From the NCBI GenBank assembly GCA_050184415.1, contig JBFXAJ010000012.1:1-64000 (forward strand): a DNA stretch of 64,000 nt, given 5' to 3'. A program made the translations under genes and the position numbers. Source of the stretch: JADLGL01 sp050184415 (GTDB taxonomy: Bacteria; Pseudomonadota; Alphaproteobacteria; Rhizobiales; Kaistiaceae). The notes beneath the pieces are model-generated. The model ran no database searches, was not told where the DNA came from, and worked only from the letters and a program-made list of their open reading frames with translations. Below, piece by piece: positions 1 through 9,555 of this stretch. Each line of letters opens with the position of its first letter. Within the stretch, counting starts at the first letter, position 1.

Positions 1-6
1 CCCTGG

Positions 7-26
7 GTCCCAGCCTGCGCTGGGAC
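7..26. repeat. Palindromic repeat, copy 1
   Basis: GTCCCAGC, a 4-base loop, then GCTGGGAC: a perfect 8-bp stem. A second copy with the same arms but a different loop lies at 117-136. The two copies in one short intergenic stretch suggest a dispersed intergenic palindromic element. The rest of 1-279 shows no convincing gene; the reading frame across 33-437 runs out of frame through the start of the next gene. Confidence 0.7.
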
Positions 27-116
27 GGGAGCGTGGGCGACGGCCACGGACCACAACGCGCGGAGCCCGCCGCACGTTCGCGGGCGCGCGGACTGGCGGA
101 GCCTCACCCCAACACC

Positions 117-136
117 GTCCCAGCGCAAGCTGGGAC
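117..136. repeat. Palindromic repeat, copy 2
   Basis: Same 8-bp arms as the copy at 7-26 (GTCCCAGC/GCTGGGAC) with loop GCAA. It lies about 145 bases before the next gene. Function unknown; it could be a REP-like element or part of a transcript hairpin. Confidence 0.7.
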
Positions 137-279
137 CCCGGGGCACCGGGCTCGAACCGCAGCGGCTTGCCTTGCCCTCCGAGCCGACGACAGCCGCCGC
201 CGCGCAACTGACACATCACCGAGAAAGGGCCGTCACGGGCGACCGCTAGTCCTCCTCCAATCCCACCGGAGGAGCTCCC

Positions 280-1347
280 ATGAAAGCCGCCAAGACCGTT
301 GCCGTCGCCCTTGCTGGCATCCTGCTGGCCTCGACCGCGCACGCGCAGGTCGCCAACCTCGCCTATCTCGGCACCTACACCCAGCCGACCGGCCTCCTCC
401 TCAATGGCGCGGAGTTCGGCGGCATTTCCGGCCTTGATTTCGATCCGGCGACCGGGCTGTTCTACGCCATCTCCGACGACCGCGCCGAGCGCGGGCCGGC
501 GCGCTTCTACACGCTGCGCCTTACGATCGACGAGACCGGCATCCACACGCTCGACATCGTCTCCACGGTCGAGATCATGGGCGCTGACGGCCCGTTCGCT
601 GCCGCGGGCCTCGACGGTGAGAGCATCCGCTTCGATGTCGCGCGCGGCACGCTGTTCTGGTCGAGCGAGCGCGACGCCGACAACGTTCCCGGCATCTTCG
701 AGGTCGGCACCGACGGCGCCTTCATCGGCGCGCTCGCGGTGCCGGCCTACTACCTCCCGGCCGGCGACACCGTCGGCACCTACGGCAACCTCGCCTTCGA
801 GGGCCTGACGCTGTCCGCCGACGGCAACATGCTGTTCGCAACCACCGAGAACGCACTCGCCCAGGACGGCCTTCGCGCCACCCTCGAAGGGGGCTCGCGC
901 TCGCGCCTGATCGCGTTCGACCTCGCGACCGGTGCGCCGACCGCCGAGTACGTCTATCTCACCGACCCGATCTTCACCGCGGCGACGACCGAGCCGGCGT
1001 TCAACGACAACGGCATTTCCGAGATCCTCGCCGTCGGCGATTCGGAGTTCCTGGTCGTCGAGCGCTCGTTCGCCTCGGGTGTCGGCAACCAGATCAGCCT
1101 CTACCTCGCCACCCTCGACGGGGCGACCGACATCCTCGGCGCGGAGATCGCGCCGGCCGATGCGGTGCCGATGGAGAAGAGCCTGCTCCTGACGATCGCG
1201 GAGGGCGATTTCGGCGTCGACGTCGACAACATCGAATCGGTCACCTTCGGTCCGGAAATCGGCGGCAAGCGCACGCTGATCATCGCCTCGGACAACAACT
1301 TCTCCGCGGCCCAGTTCACCCAGTTCGTCGCCTTCACCTTCGAATAG
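280..1347 (+). CDS. Exported esterase-like activity of phytase family protein
   Basis: A 355-residue protein beginning with a signal peptide (MKAAKTVAVALAGILLAS, probable cleavage after AHA, near residue 22). The remainder has the beta-propeller-like pattern of the phytase-like esterase family. The best markers are the late NIESVTFGP segment and the closing SDNNFSAAQFTQFVAF segment, both typical of this family in alphaproteobacteria. It probably hydrolyses phosphate or ester bonds in the periplasm; the true substrate of the family is poorly known. A ribosome site (GGAGGAG) sits just upstream of the ATG. It appears to be a single-gene unit, closed by the hairpin at 1368. Confidence 0.8.
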   Translation: MKAAKTVAVALAGILLASTAHAQVANLAYLGTYTQPTGLLLNGAEFGGISGLDFDPATGLFYAISDDRAERGPARFYTLRLTIDETGIHTLDIVSTVEIMGADGPFAAAGLDGESIRFDVARGTLFWSSERDADNVPGIFEVGTDGAFIGALAVPAYYLPAGDTVGTYGNLAFEGLTLSADGNMLFATTENALAQDGLRATLEGGSRSRLIAFDLATGAPTAEYVYLTDPIFTAATTEPAFNDNGISEILAVGDSEFLVVERSFASGVGNQISLYLATLDGATDILGAEIAPADAVPMEKSLLLTIAEGDFGVDVDNIESVTFGPEIGGKRTLIIASDNNFSAAQFTQFVAFTFE

Positions 1348-1367
1348 GTTGTCGCACCGGCGAAAAT

Positions 1368-1393
1368 AGAGGCCGCCTTTCGGGACGGCCTCT
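1368..1393 (+). terminator. Probable terminator after the phytase-like gene
   Basis: Inverted repeat AGAGGCCG/CGGCCTCT with a 10-base loop, about 20 bases after the stop codon, followed by a short T-containing stretch (TTGCATTTCC). The stem is good but the U-tract is weak. Confidence 0.6.
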
Positions 1394-1505
1394 TGCATTT
1401 CCGGGGTTCGAGGCCGATCTACCAGCCTCGTGCGCTGCGGCTCAGGGCTGCCGGAAGGCAGTCATCGCGCCGCAGGACGAGCCTCGAAATCGTCCCGGGA
1501 AGGGG

Positions 1506-1534
1506 TTGACCCGTCCGGGGCGAATAAGTAGGTT
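1506..1534 (+). promoter_or_regulatory. Candidate promoter of the str operon
   Basis: TTGACC, a 17-base spacer, then TAGGTT: a fair match to housekeeping -35 and -10 boxes, about 235 bases before rpsL. The 421-base stretch 1348-1768 holds no gene; it contains the upstream terminator, this promoter and a structured leader. The call is by eye; the transcription start is not known. Confidence 0.45.
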
Positions 1535-1645
1535 CCGCGCACTTTTCGACAGGTCGTAGGCCCTCACGTTCCACGGCGCCATGCCACCGGAACCACGAGG
1601 CCTAAACGCTGACGAACAACATCGCGAAGTCCTGAATCGCAAGAT

Positions 1646-1716
1646 CGCAGCGAGAGCTGCGGTCCTCTGCTGTTTCGAAGCGCCGAGCCAAATGGGTGGC
1701 AAGGCGCTTGGTTTTT
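1646..1716 (+). promoter_or_regulatory. Structured rpsL leader with terminator-like hairpin
   Basis: Two stems lie in the leader. CGCAGC-gaga-GCTGCG is at 1646-1661. AAGCGCC (1678-1684) pairs with GGCGCTT (1703-1709), is followed by ggTTTTTatt, and has an inner GCCA/TGGC stem. The second has the form of an intrinsic terminator yet lies about 55 bases before rpsL, inside the presumed str leader. It may be an attenuator, or it may end a short upstream transcript. Confidence 0.45.
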
Positions 1717-1768
1717 ATTGATGCGTCGCCGGTGGCCGGCGGCGAAGAAGCCGAGTGAAAGGCGCTGA

Positions 1769-2140
1769 ATGCCGACGATCAATCAGCTCATTCGCAAGCC
1801 GCGGCAGGAGCCCGCACGGCGGAACAAGGTTCCGGCGCTGCAGCAGAACCCGCAGAAGCGCGGCGTCTGCACCCGCGTCTACACCACGACCCCGAAGAAG
1901 CCGAACTCGGCGCTCCGCAAGGTCGCGAAGGTCCGCCTGCAGAATGGGTTCGAGGTCATCGGCTACATTCCGGGCGAGGGCCACAACCTCCAGGAACACT
2001 CGGTGGTCATGATCCGCGGCGGCCGCGTGAAGGACCTTCCGGGCGTCCGCTACCACATCATCCGCGGCGTTCTCGACACGCAGGGCGTCAAGGATCGCCG
2101 CCAGCGCCGGTCGAAGTACGGCGCCAAGCGTCCGAAGTAA
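1769..2140 (+). CDS. rpsL: 30S ribosomal protein S12
   Basis: A 123-residue protein of normal family length. It contains the decoding-site loop TTTPKKPNSALRK (about residues 38-50, the region where streptomycin-resistance changes occur) and GGRVKDLPG (about residues 84-92), whose Asp is often methylthiolated. It is the first gene of the str operon, with rpsG 15 bases downstream. In many bacteria rpoC lies just upstream; here the upstream gene is an exported phytase-like protein, so the operon starts from its own promoter region. Confidence 0.98.
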   Translation: MPTINQLIRKPRQEPARRNKVPALQQNPQKRGVCTRVYTTTPKKPNSALRKVAKVRLQNGFEVIGYIPGEGHNLQEHSVVMIRGGRVKDLPGVRYHIIRGVLDTQGVKDRRQRRSKYGAKRPK

Positions 2141-2155
2141 GCGGAGAGAGATCGC

Positions 2156-2626
2156 ATGTCCCGACGCCACCGTGCCGAGAAGCGCGACATCATCCCGGAC
2201 GCCAAATATGGCGACGCGGTGGTGTCGAAGTTCATGAATTCGATCATGCGCGACGGCAAGAAGTCGGCCGCCGAGACCATCGTCTATGGCGCCTTCGACG
2301 TCATCCAGAGCCGCGCCAAGCAGGATCCCCTCGCGGTCTTCAAGCAGGCGCTGGACAATGTCGCGCCGCAGATCGAAGTCCGGTCGCGCCGCGTCGGCGG
2401 CGCCACCTACCAGGTCCCGGTCGAGGTTCGCATCTCCCGCCGCCAGGCGCTCGCCATCCGCTGGCTGCTGACCGCCGCCCGCGGCCGCAACGAGAAGACC
2501 ATGGTCGACCGCCTGTCGGGCGAGCTGATGGACGCCGCCAACAACCGCGGCAACGCCGTCAAGAAGCGCGAAGACACCCACCGGATGGCCGAGGCCAACC
2601 GCGCGTTCTCGCATTACCGCTGGTAG
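2156..2626 (+). CDS. rpsG: 30S ribosomal protein S7
   Basis: A 156-residue protein matching S7 across its length (MSRRHRAEKR start, VEVRISRRQALAIRWLL, ending in AFSHYRW). It binds the 3' major domain of 16S rRNA and nucleates head assembly of the small subunit; in enterobacteria it is the str-operon autoregulator. It has a GGAGAGA ribosome site and lies between rpsL and fusA with short spacers, consistent with one transcript. Confidence 0.98.
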   Translation: MSRRHRAEKRDIIPDAKYGDAVVSKFMNSIMRDGKKSAAETIVYGAFDVIQSRAKQDPLAVFKQALDNVAPQIEVRSRRVGGATYQVPVEVRISRRQALAIRWLLTAARGRNEKTMVDRLSGELMDAANNRGNAVKKREDTHRMAEANRAFSHYRW

Positions 2627-2634
2627 GACCGATC

Positions 2635-4722
2635 ATGGCTCGCCAAGACAAAATCGAGGACTACCGCAACTTCGGCATCATGGCGCACATCGATGCCGGC
2701 AAGACGACGACGACCGAGCGCATCCTCTACTACACCGGCAAGATCCATAAGATCGGCGAGGTCCACGAAGGTGCGGCCACGACCGACTACATGGAGCAGG
2801 AGCAGGAGCGCGGCATCACCATAACGTCGGCCGCGATCACGACCTACTGGAAGCGCGACGATCACAATTACCGCCTGAACGTCATCGACACCCCCGGCCA
2901 CGTCGACTTCACGATCGAGGTCGAGCGTTCGCTGCGCGTGCTGGACGGCGCGGTATGCGTCCTCGACTCCAACCAGGGCGTCGAGCCGCAGACCGAGACC
3001 GTGTGGCGGCAGGGCGACAAGTACCGCGTCCCGCGCATCGTCTTCTGCAACAAGATGGACAAGATCGGCGCGTCGTTCCAGCAGTGCCTGGACGACATCA
3101 AGACCCGTCTTGGCGCGCGTGCCGTTCCGATCCAGCTCCCGATCGGTGCCGAGAGCTCCTTCAAGGGCATCGTCGACCTCGTCCGCATGAAGGCGGTGAT
3201 CTGGGAAGACGAGACCCTCGGCGCGAAGTTCCACGACGAGGACATCCCGGCGGACATGCAGGCCGCCGCGGAGGCCGCTCGCCTCGCGCTCGTCGAAGCC
3301 GCAGTCGAGATGGATGAGGCCGCCCTCGAGGCCTACCTCAACGGCGACATGCCGGACACCGCGACGCTGAAGAAGTGCATCCGGAAGGCCGTGCTGACCT
3401 CGGCGTGGTTCCCGGTGCTCGCCGGTTCCGCCTTCAAGAACAAGGGCGTGCAGACGCTCCTTGATGCGGTGGTCGACTACCTGCCGTCGCCCGTCGACGT
3501 GCCGCCGACCACCGGCGTCGATCCGGACAAGGGCACCGAGATGGTGCGCCAGTCGTCCGACGCCGAGCCGCTGTCGATGCTCGCCTTCAAGATCCTCGAG
3601 GACAAGTACGGCATCCTCACCTTCGCACGCGTCTATTCGGGCATCGTGACCAAGGGCATGTCCGTCATGAACTCGACCAAGGAGCGGACGGAGCGCATCG
3701 GCCGCATGGTCCAGATGCAGGCCAATGAGCGCATCGAGATCGACGAGGCGTATGCCGGCGACATCGTGGCGTTCGTGGGCCTGAAGGACACGCGGACGGG
3801 CGACACGTTGTGCGACCCGAACAAGCCGATCATCCTCGAGAAGATGGAGTTCCCGGCGCCCGTCATCGAAATGGCGGTCGAGGCCGCGTCGAAGGCCGAC
3901 CAGGAGAAGCTCGGCGTCGCGCTGCAGAAGCTGGCGTCCGAGGACCCGTCCTTCAACGTCTCGACCGACCAGGAGTCGGGCCAGACGATCATCAAGGGGA
4001 TGGGCGAGCTCCACCTCGACATCAAGGTCGATATCCTTCGGAGAGCTCCGTACAACATCAAGGTGAATGTCGGCGCGCCGCAGGTGGCCTATCGCGAGAC
4101 CATCACCCGCAAGGCCGAGATCGACTACACCCACAAGAAGCAGACCGGCGGTTCGGGCCAGTTCGCCCGCGTGAAGCTCGAGATCGAGCCGAACGAGGCC
4201 GGCGCCGGCTTCCTGTTCGAGAGCAAGATCATCGGCGGTGCGGTGCCGAAGGAATACATCCCCGGCGTCGAGAAGGGCGTCGCGAGCGTCCTTTCCAACG
4301 GCGTGATCGCCGGCTTCCCGCTCCTCGACGTCAAGGTCTCGCTGGTTGACGGCGCCTATCACGACGTCGATTCGAGCGTGCTCGCCTTCGAGATCGCCTC
4401 CCGCGCCGCCTTCCGCGAGGGCGTGCAGAAGGCTGCGCCGAAGCTCCTAGAGCCGATCATGAAGGTCGAGGTGACGTCGCCGGAAGATTACGTCGGATCG
4501 GTCATCGGCGATCTCAACTCCCGCCGCGGCCAGATCCAGGGCCAGGACATGCGCGGCAACGCGAACATCATCCAGGCGTTCGTGCCGCTCGCGAACATGT
4601 TCGGCTACGTCAATACCCTTCGTTCCATGAGCCAGGGCCGCGCATCCTACACGATGCAGTTCGACCACTACGAACAGGTTCCGCAGGCCGTGGCCCAGGA
4701 GATCCAGGCGAAGTTCGCCTGA
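2635..4722 (+). CDS. fusA: Elongation factor G
   Basis: A 695-residue translocation GTPase. The G1 loop AHIDAGKTT is at residues 17-25, DTPGH at about 84-88 and NKMD at about 138-141, followed by the usual domains II-V. The domain IV stretch (GGSGQFARVKLEIEP) and the C-terminal DHYEQVP segment are typical. It drives tRNA-mRNA translocation and, with ribosome recycling factor, subunit splitting. It begins 9 bases after the rpsG stop, so translation is probably coupled. A long minus-strand reading frame over this gene is a codon-bias shadow. Confidence 0.99.
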   Translation: MARQDKIEDYRNFGIMAHIDAGKTTTTERILYYTGKIHKIGEVHEGAATTDYMEQEQERGITITSAAITTYWKRDDHNYRLNVIDTPGHVDFTIEVERSLRVLDGAVCVLDSNQGVEPQTETVWRQGDKYRVPRIVFCNKMDKIGASFQQCLDDIKTRLGARAVPIQLPIGAESSFKGIVDLVRMKAVIWEDETLGAKFHDEDIPADMQAAAEAARLALVEAAVEMDEAALEAYLNGDMPDTATLKKCIRKAVLTSAWFPVLAGSAFKNKGVQTLLDAVVDYLPSPVDVPPTTGVDPDKGTEMVRQSSDAEPLSMLAFKILEDKYGILTFARVYSGIVTKGMSVMNSTKERTERIGRMVQMQANERIEIDEAYAGDIVAFVGLKDTRTGDTLCDPNKPIILEKMEFPAPVIEMAVEAASKADQEKLGVALQKLASEDPSFNVSTDQESGQTIIKGMGELHLDIKVDILRRAPYNIKVNVGAPQVAYRETITRKAEIDYTHKKQTGGSGQFARVKLEIEPNEAGAGFLFESKIIGGAVPKEYIPGVEKGVASVLSNGVIAGFPLLDVKVSLVDGAYHDVDSSVLAFEIASRAAFREGVQKAAPKLLEPIMKVEVTSPEDYVGSVIGDLNSRRGQIQGQDMRGNANIIQAFVPLANMFGYVNTLRSMSQGRASYTMQFDHYEQVPQAVAQEIQAKFA

Positions 4723-4760
4723 GCTCCTAAGATACCAGTTTAGAGAGACGGAGAGCCCCA

Positions 4761-5951
<1,191 letters not shown>

Positions 5952-5990
5952 TCCCGGACGACAGGACAGAGGACAGACAAAGGAGAGAAG

Positions 5991-6049
5991 GACTGAACGA
6001 AGAAGAAGGATGCGGGCTGCCGCCGTCCTTCCCTCCGAAAATCAGTCCT
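5991..6049 (+). promoter_or_regulatory. Stem-loop in the leader before rpsJ
   Basis: GGACTGA (5991-5997) pairs with TCAGTCC (6043-6049), and within it an AAGGA/TCCTT pair encloses a GC-rich loop. The structure ends 11 bases before the rpsJ start. S10 operons are often controlled through a leader hairpin bound by L4; whether this one works that way is inference. Confidence 0.4.
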
Positions 6050-6059
6050 CTGAACGCCC

Positions 6060-6368
6060 ATGAACGGCCAGAACATCAGGATCCGACTTAAAGCCTTCGA
6101 TCACCGGATCCTCGATTCGTCGACGCGGGAAATCGTGTCGACCGCGAAGCGGACCGGCGCGCGGGTACGCGGGCCGATCCCGCTGCCCACGCGGATCGAG
6201 AAGTTTACCGTCAACCGCTCGCCCCATGTCGACAAGAAGAGCCGCGAGCAGTTCGAGATGCGCACCCACAAGCGCCTTCTCGATATCGTCGACCCGACGC
6301 CGCAGACCGTGGACGCGCTGATGAAGCTCGACCTCGCGGCCGGCGTCGACGTCGAGATCAAGCTTTAA
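6060..6368 (+). CDS. rpsJ: 30S ribosomal protein S10
   Basis: A 102-residue protein starting MNGQNIRIRLKAFDHR and containing GPIPLPTRIEKFTVNRSPHVDKKSREQFE, spread over the central region as in all bacterial S10. It is a head protein of the small subunit and, as NusE, a partner of NusB in antitermination. It is the first gene of the S10 cluster; rplC follows after 10 bases. Confidence 0.98.
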   Translation: MNGQNIRIRLKAFDHRILDSSTREIVSTAKRTGARVRGPIPLPTRIEKFTVNRSPHVDKKSREQFEMRTHKRLLDIVDPTPQTVDALMKLDLAAGVDVEIKL

Positions 6369-6378
6369 CGGAACAGCC

Positions 6379-7128
6379 ATGCGCGCAGGCGTCATCACAC
6401 AGAAGGTCGGCATGACCCGGGTCTACACGGAGGCCGGCGAGCAGGTGCCTGTCACCGTGCTCCGGCTCGACGGGTGCCAGGTCGTGGCCCACCGGACCGA
6501 AGAGAAGAACGGCTACACCGCGCTGCAGCTCGGCGCCGGCCTTGCGAAGGTGAAGCGGACGGGCAAGGCCCTCCGCGGCCACTTCGCGATCGCCCAGGTC
6601 GAGCCGAAGCGGAAGGTCGTCGAGTTCCGGGTTTCGCCCGACAACATGATCGACATCGGAGCCGAGCTCACCGCCGATCATTTCGTCGCCGGCCAGTTCG
6701 TCGACGTGACCGGCACGTCGATCGGCAAGGGCTTTGCCGGTTCGATGAAGCGCCACAATTTCCGTGGTGGCCGCGCCACCCACGGCAACTCGGTGTCGCA
6801 CCGCACCCACGGCTCGACCGGCCAGCGCCAGGACCCCGGCAAGGTGTTCAAGGGCAAGAAGATGGCCGGCCACATGGGTGACGAGCGCGTCACCACGCAG
6901 AACCTCAAGGTCGTCCGGACCGACGTCGAGCGCGGCCTGATCATGGTCGAGGGTTCGGTGCCCGGTTCGAAGGGCGGCTGGATCCTGGTCCGCGACGCCG
7001 TCAAGCGCGCGCTGCCCGATGGCGTGCCGACGCCGGGGTCGTTCCGGAAGCGCGGCGACGCCGCGGCCTCGGCCGCCGAGCCTGTCACGGCCGAAGCGCC
7101 GGCTGCCGACGAGAAGGGTGCCGAATAA
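6379..7128 (+). CDS. rplC: 50S ribosomal protein L3
   Basis: A 249-residue protein with the long central loop that reaches the peptidyl transferase centre (GSTGQRQDPGKVFKGKKMAG, about residues 152-171), including the Gln methylated by PrmB in other bacteria. The C-terminus has an Ala/Glu-rich tail of about 25 residues that is longer than in E. coli and common in alphaproteobacteria. Its stop codon overlaps the rplD start by one base. Confidence 0.98.
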   Translation: MRAGVITQKVGMTRVYTEAGEQVPVTVLRLDGCQVVAHRTEEKNGYTALQLGAGLAKVKRTGKALRGHFAIAQVEPKRKVVEFRVSPDNMIDIGAELTADHFVAGQFVDVTGTSIGKGFAGSMKRHNFRGGRATHGNSVSHRTHGSTGQRQDPGKVFKGKKMAGHMGDERVTTQNLKVVRTDVERGLIMVEGSVPGSKGGWILVRDAVKRALPDGVPTPGSFRKRGDAAASAAEPVTAEAPAADEKGAE

Positions 7129-7748
7129 TGGACGTCAAGGTTCAGACGCTCGACGGCGGCGACGCGGGTTCGATCTCGCTCTCCGATGACGTGTTCGGCC
7201 TCGAGCCGCGCGCGGACATCCTGCAGCGCATGGTCCGCTACCAGCTCTCGAAGCGGCAGGCTGGCACGCACAAGACCAAGACGCGCGGCGAGATCAACCG
7301 CACCAAGGCCAAGGCGTACAAGCAGAAGGGCACCGGCCAGGCCCGCCACGGCGCCAAGTCCGCCCCGCAGTTCCGCGGCGGCGGCAAGGCGTTCGGCCCG
7401 GTCGTGCGCAGCCACGCCCATGAGCTGCCGAAGAAGGTGCGCCAGCTCGCGCTGAAGCACGCCCTCTCGGCGAAGGCCAAGGAGGACGGCATCGTCGTCG
7501 TCGAGGCGCTGACGATCGAGACCGCGAAGACGAAGGCGCTCAAGGCGACCTTCGCCAATCTCGGCCTCGGCAACGCGCTCCTCATCGGCGGCGACACGAT
7601 CGACGACGGTTTCCGGCTGGCGGCGCGCAACATCGAGAACATCGACGTGCTGCCGGTCCAGGGCATCAACGTCTACGACATTCTGCGCCGGCAGAAGCTG
7701 GTGCTGACCAGGGCCGCCGTCGAGGCGCTTCAGGAGCGGCTGAAGTGA
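7128..7748 (+). CDS. rplD: 50S ribosomal protein L4
   Basis: A 206-residue protein with the extended loop around GTGQARHGAKSAPQFRGGGKAFGP (spread over residues 66-90) that lines the peptide exit tunnel. In E. coli L4 also represses the S10 operon. The ATG overlaps the final base of rplC, and its stop overlaps the rplW start by four bases, indicating tight translational coupling. Confidence 0.98.
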   Translation: MDVKVQTLDGGDAGSISLSDDVFGLEPRADILQRMVRYQLSKRQAGTHKTKTRGEINRTKAKAYKQKGTGQARHGAKSAPQFRGGGKAFGPVVRSHAHELPKKVRQLALKHALSAKAKEDGIVVVEALTIETAKTKALKATFANLGLGNALLIGGDTIDDGFRLAARNIENIDVLPVQGINVYDILRRQKLVLTRAAVEALQERLK

Positions 7749-8035
7749 AACAGAGCCACTACGACATCATCCGCAGCCCGGTCATCACCGAGAAGAGCAC
7801 GGCCGCGACCGAGCAGGACAAGGTGATCTTCAACGTCGCCAGGGACGCCACCAAGCCCCAGATCAAGGAGGCCGTGGAGGCGCTGTTCCGCGTGAAGGTG
7901 ACCGCCGTGAACACGCTCAATCGCAAGGGTAAGCTCAAGCGGTTCCGCAACATGCTGGGCCGCCAGAACGACGTGAAGCGCGCGATCGTGACCCTCGCCG
8001 AGGGCCAGTCGATCGACGTGACCACGGGTCTCTAG
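7745..8035 (+). CDS. rplW: 50S ribosomal protein L23
   Basis: A 96-residue protein of normal size. The PVITEKS motif near the N-terminus and the VNTLNRKGK segment are characteristic. It sits at the tunnel exit and docks trigger factor and signal recognition particle. It starts GTGAAACAG (GTG codon) overlapping the rplD stop. Confidence 0.97.
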   Translation: MKQSHYDIIRSPVITEKSTAATEQDKVIFNVARDATKPQIKEAVEALFRVKVTAVNTLNRKGKLKRFRNMLGRQNDVKRAIVTLAEGQSIDVTTGL

Positions 8036-8048
8036 AGGCGGACGACAG

Positions 8049-8882
8049 ATGGCACTCAAGACCTACAAGCCGACGACGCCGAGCCAGCGCCAGCTGGTGA
8101 CGGTGTCGCGCGTCGGCCTCCATAAGGGCGGGCCGGTCAAGGCGCTGACGGTCGGGCTCAGCAGCTCGGGCGGCCGCAACAATCTCGGCCGGATGACGGC
8201 GCGCCGCCGTGGTGGTGGCCACAAGCGCACCTATCGCATCATCGACTTCAAGCGCTCGAAGCTCGATGTCGCCGCGACCGTCGAGCGCCTGGAGTACGAT
8301 CCGAACCGTTCGGCTTTCATCGCGCTCATCCGCTACGACGACGGCGAGCAGAGCTACATCCTCGCCCCGCAGCGCCTCAATGTCGGCGACCAGGTCATCG
8401 CCTCCAAGGCCGCCGACGTGAAGCCGGGCAATGCGATGCCGCTCGGCGCGATGCCGGTGGGCACGATCGTCCACAATGTCGAGCTGAAGACGGGGAAGGG
8501 CGGCCAGATCGCCCGTTCGGCCGGTTCCTACGCGCAGTATGTCGGCCGCGACGAAGGCTACGCGATCCTGAAGCTGAACTCGGGCGAGCAGCGTCTCGTC
8601 CTCCAGAGCTGCTTCGCGACCGTCGGCGCCGTCTCGAACCCGGACCACTCGAACGTCGTGATCGGCAAGGCCGGCCGGCAGCGCTGGCTCGGCACCCGTC
8701 CGAGCGTCCGCGGCGTCGTCATGAACCCGATCGACCATCCGCATGGCGGCGGCGAGGGCAAGACCTCGGGCGGCCGTCATCCCGTGACCCCCTGGGGCAA
8801 GCCGACCAAGGGCAAGAAGACCCGGTCGAACAAGTCGACCGACAAGTTCATCGCCCGCAGCCGCCACCTCAGGAAGAAGTAG
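8049..8882 (+). CDS. rplB: 50S ribosomal protein L2
   Basis: A 277-residue protein with RRRGGGHKRTYRIIDF near residue 51 and the highly conserved MNPIDHPHGGGEG segment near residues 225-237, whose His is close to the peptidyl transferase centre. It binds 23S rRNA and is needed for subunit joining. rpsS follows after 11 bases. Confidence 0.98.
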   Translation: MALKTYKPTTPSQRQLVTVSRVGLHKGGPVKALTVGLSSSGGRNNLGRMTARRRGGGHKRTYRIIDFKRSKLDVAATVERLEYDPNRSAFIALIRYDDGEQSYILAPQRLNVGDQVIASKAADVKPGNAMPLGAMPVGTIVHNVELKTGKGGQIARSAGSYAQYVGRDEGYAILKLNSGEQRLVLQSCFATVGAVSNPDHSNVVIGKAGRQRWLGTRPSVRGVVMNPIDHPHGGGEGKTSGGRHPVTPWGKPTKGKKTRSNKSTDKFIARSRHLRKK

Positions 8883-8893
8883 AGGATTCCGTC

Positions 8894-9172
8894 GTGACCC
8901 GCTCAGTCTGGAAGGGCCCCTTCGTCGACGGCTACCTCCTCCGCAAGGCGGAGAAGTCCCGTTCGTCCGGGCGCAACGAAGTCATCAAGATCTGGAGCCG
9001 CCGCTCCACGATCCTGCCGCAGTTCGTCGGCCTCACCTTCGGCGTCCACAACGGCAACAAGCACGTGCCGGTGATGGTCAACGAGGACATGGTCGGCCAC
9101 AAGTTCGGCGAATTCGCTCCCACGCGGACCTATTACGGCCACGCGGCGGACAAGAAGGCGAAGAGGAAGTAG
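8894..9172 (+). CDS. rpsS: 30S ribosomal protein S19
   Basis: A 92-residue protein with the standard start MTRSVWKGPFVDGYL and the core IWSRRSTILPQFVG and HKFGEFAPTRTYYGH. It uses a GTG start codon with GAGGATT upstream. It forms the head tip with S13. The next gene, rplV, begins two bases after its stop. Confidence 0.98.
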   Translation: MTRSVWKGPFVDGYLLRKAEKSRSSGRNEVIKIWSRRSTILPQFVGLTFGVHNGNKHVPVMVNEDMVGHKFGEFAPTRTYYGHAADKKAKRK

Positions 9173-9174
9173 TC

Positions 9175-9555
9175 ATGAGCAAGCCGAAGCGCGAGCGGGC
9201 GCTGAAGGACAACGAGGCTCGCGCCGAGCTTCGCATGGTCCGCGTCTCGCCGCAGAAGCTGAACCTCGTCGCCGGCCTGATCCGCGGCAAGAAGGTCGGG
9301 ACGGCGATCGCCGACCTGACCTTCAGCCGGAAGCGCATCGCCGGCCCGGTCAAGAAGCTCCTTGAGTCGGCCGTGGCGAATGCGGAGAACAACCACTCGC
9401 TCGACGTCGATTCGCTCGTCGTCGCAGAGGCTTATGTCGGAAAATCGATCGTCATGAAGCGGTGGACGCCGCGCGCCCGCGGCCGTGTCGGCCGCGTCCA
9501 CAAGCCGTTCTCGCACATGACCATCGTCGTCCGCGAAGTTGAGGAAAGCGCCTGA
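9175..9555 (+). CDS. rplV: 50S ribosomal protein L22
   Basis: A 126-residue protein with VRVSPQKLNLVAGLIRGKKV near residues 21-40 and the beta-hairpin WTPRARGRVGRVHKPFSHM that enters the exit tunnel (the macrolide-resistance loop). Its stop overlaps the rpsC ATG by one base. Confidence 0.98.
   Translation: MSKPKRERALKDNEARAELRMVRVSPQKLNLVAGLIRGKKVGTAIADLTFSRKRIAGPVKKLLESAVANAENNHSLDVDSLVVAEAYVGKSIVMKRWTPRARGRVGRVHKPFSHMTIVVREVEESA

Noticed and set aside
33..437. Possible 134-residue protein at the left edge
   Set aside because: Arg/Pro-rich, contains a palindromic repeat and runs out of frame into the real exported protein starting at 280.
1510..1519. CCCGTCCGGG in the str promoter, like the core of the PQQ-gene box
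   Set aside because: It lacks the following G(T/G)GA; four-base CCCG/CGGG dyads are expected many times by chance in DNA this GC-rich. It shows that the core alone is not specific.
2614..4362. Long minus-strand reading frame (582 codons) opposite fusA
   Set aside because: Mirror of the strong third-position GC bias of fusA; composition rich in Arg, Leu, Asp and His, no family motif, and fusA on the plus strand is certain.
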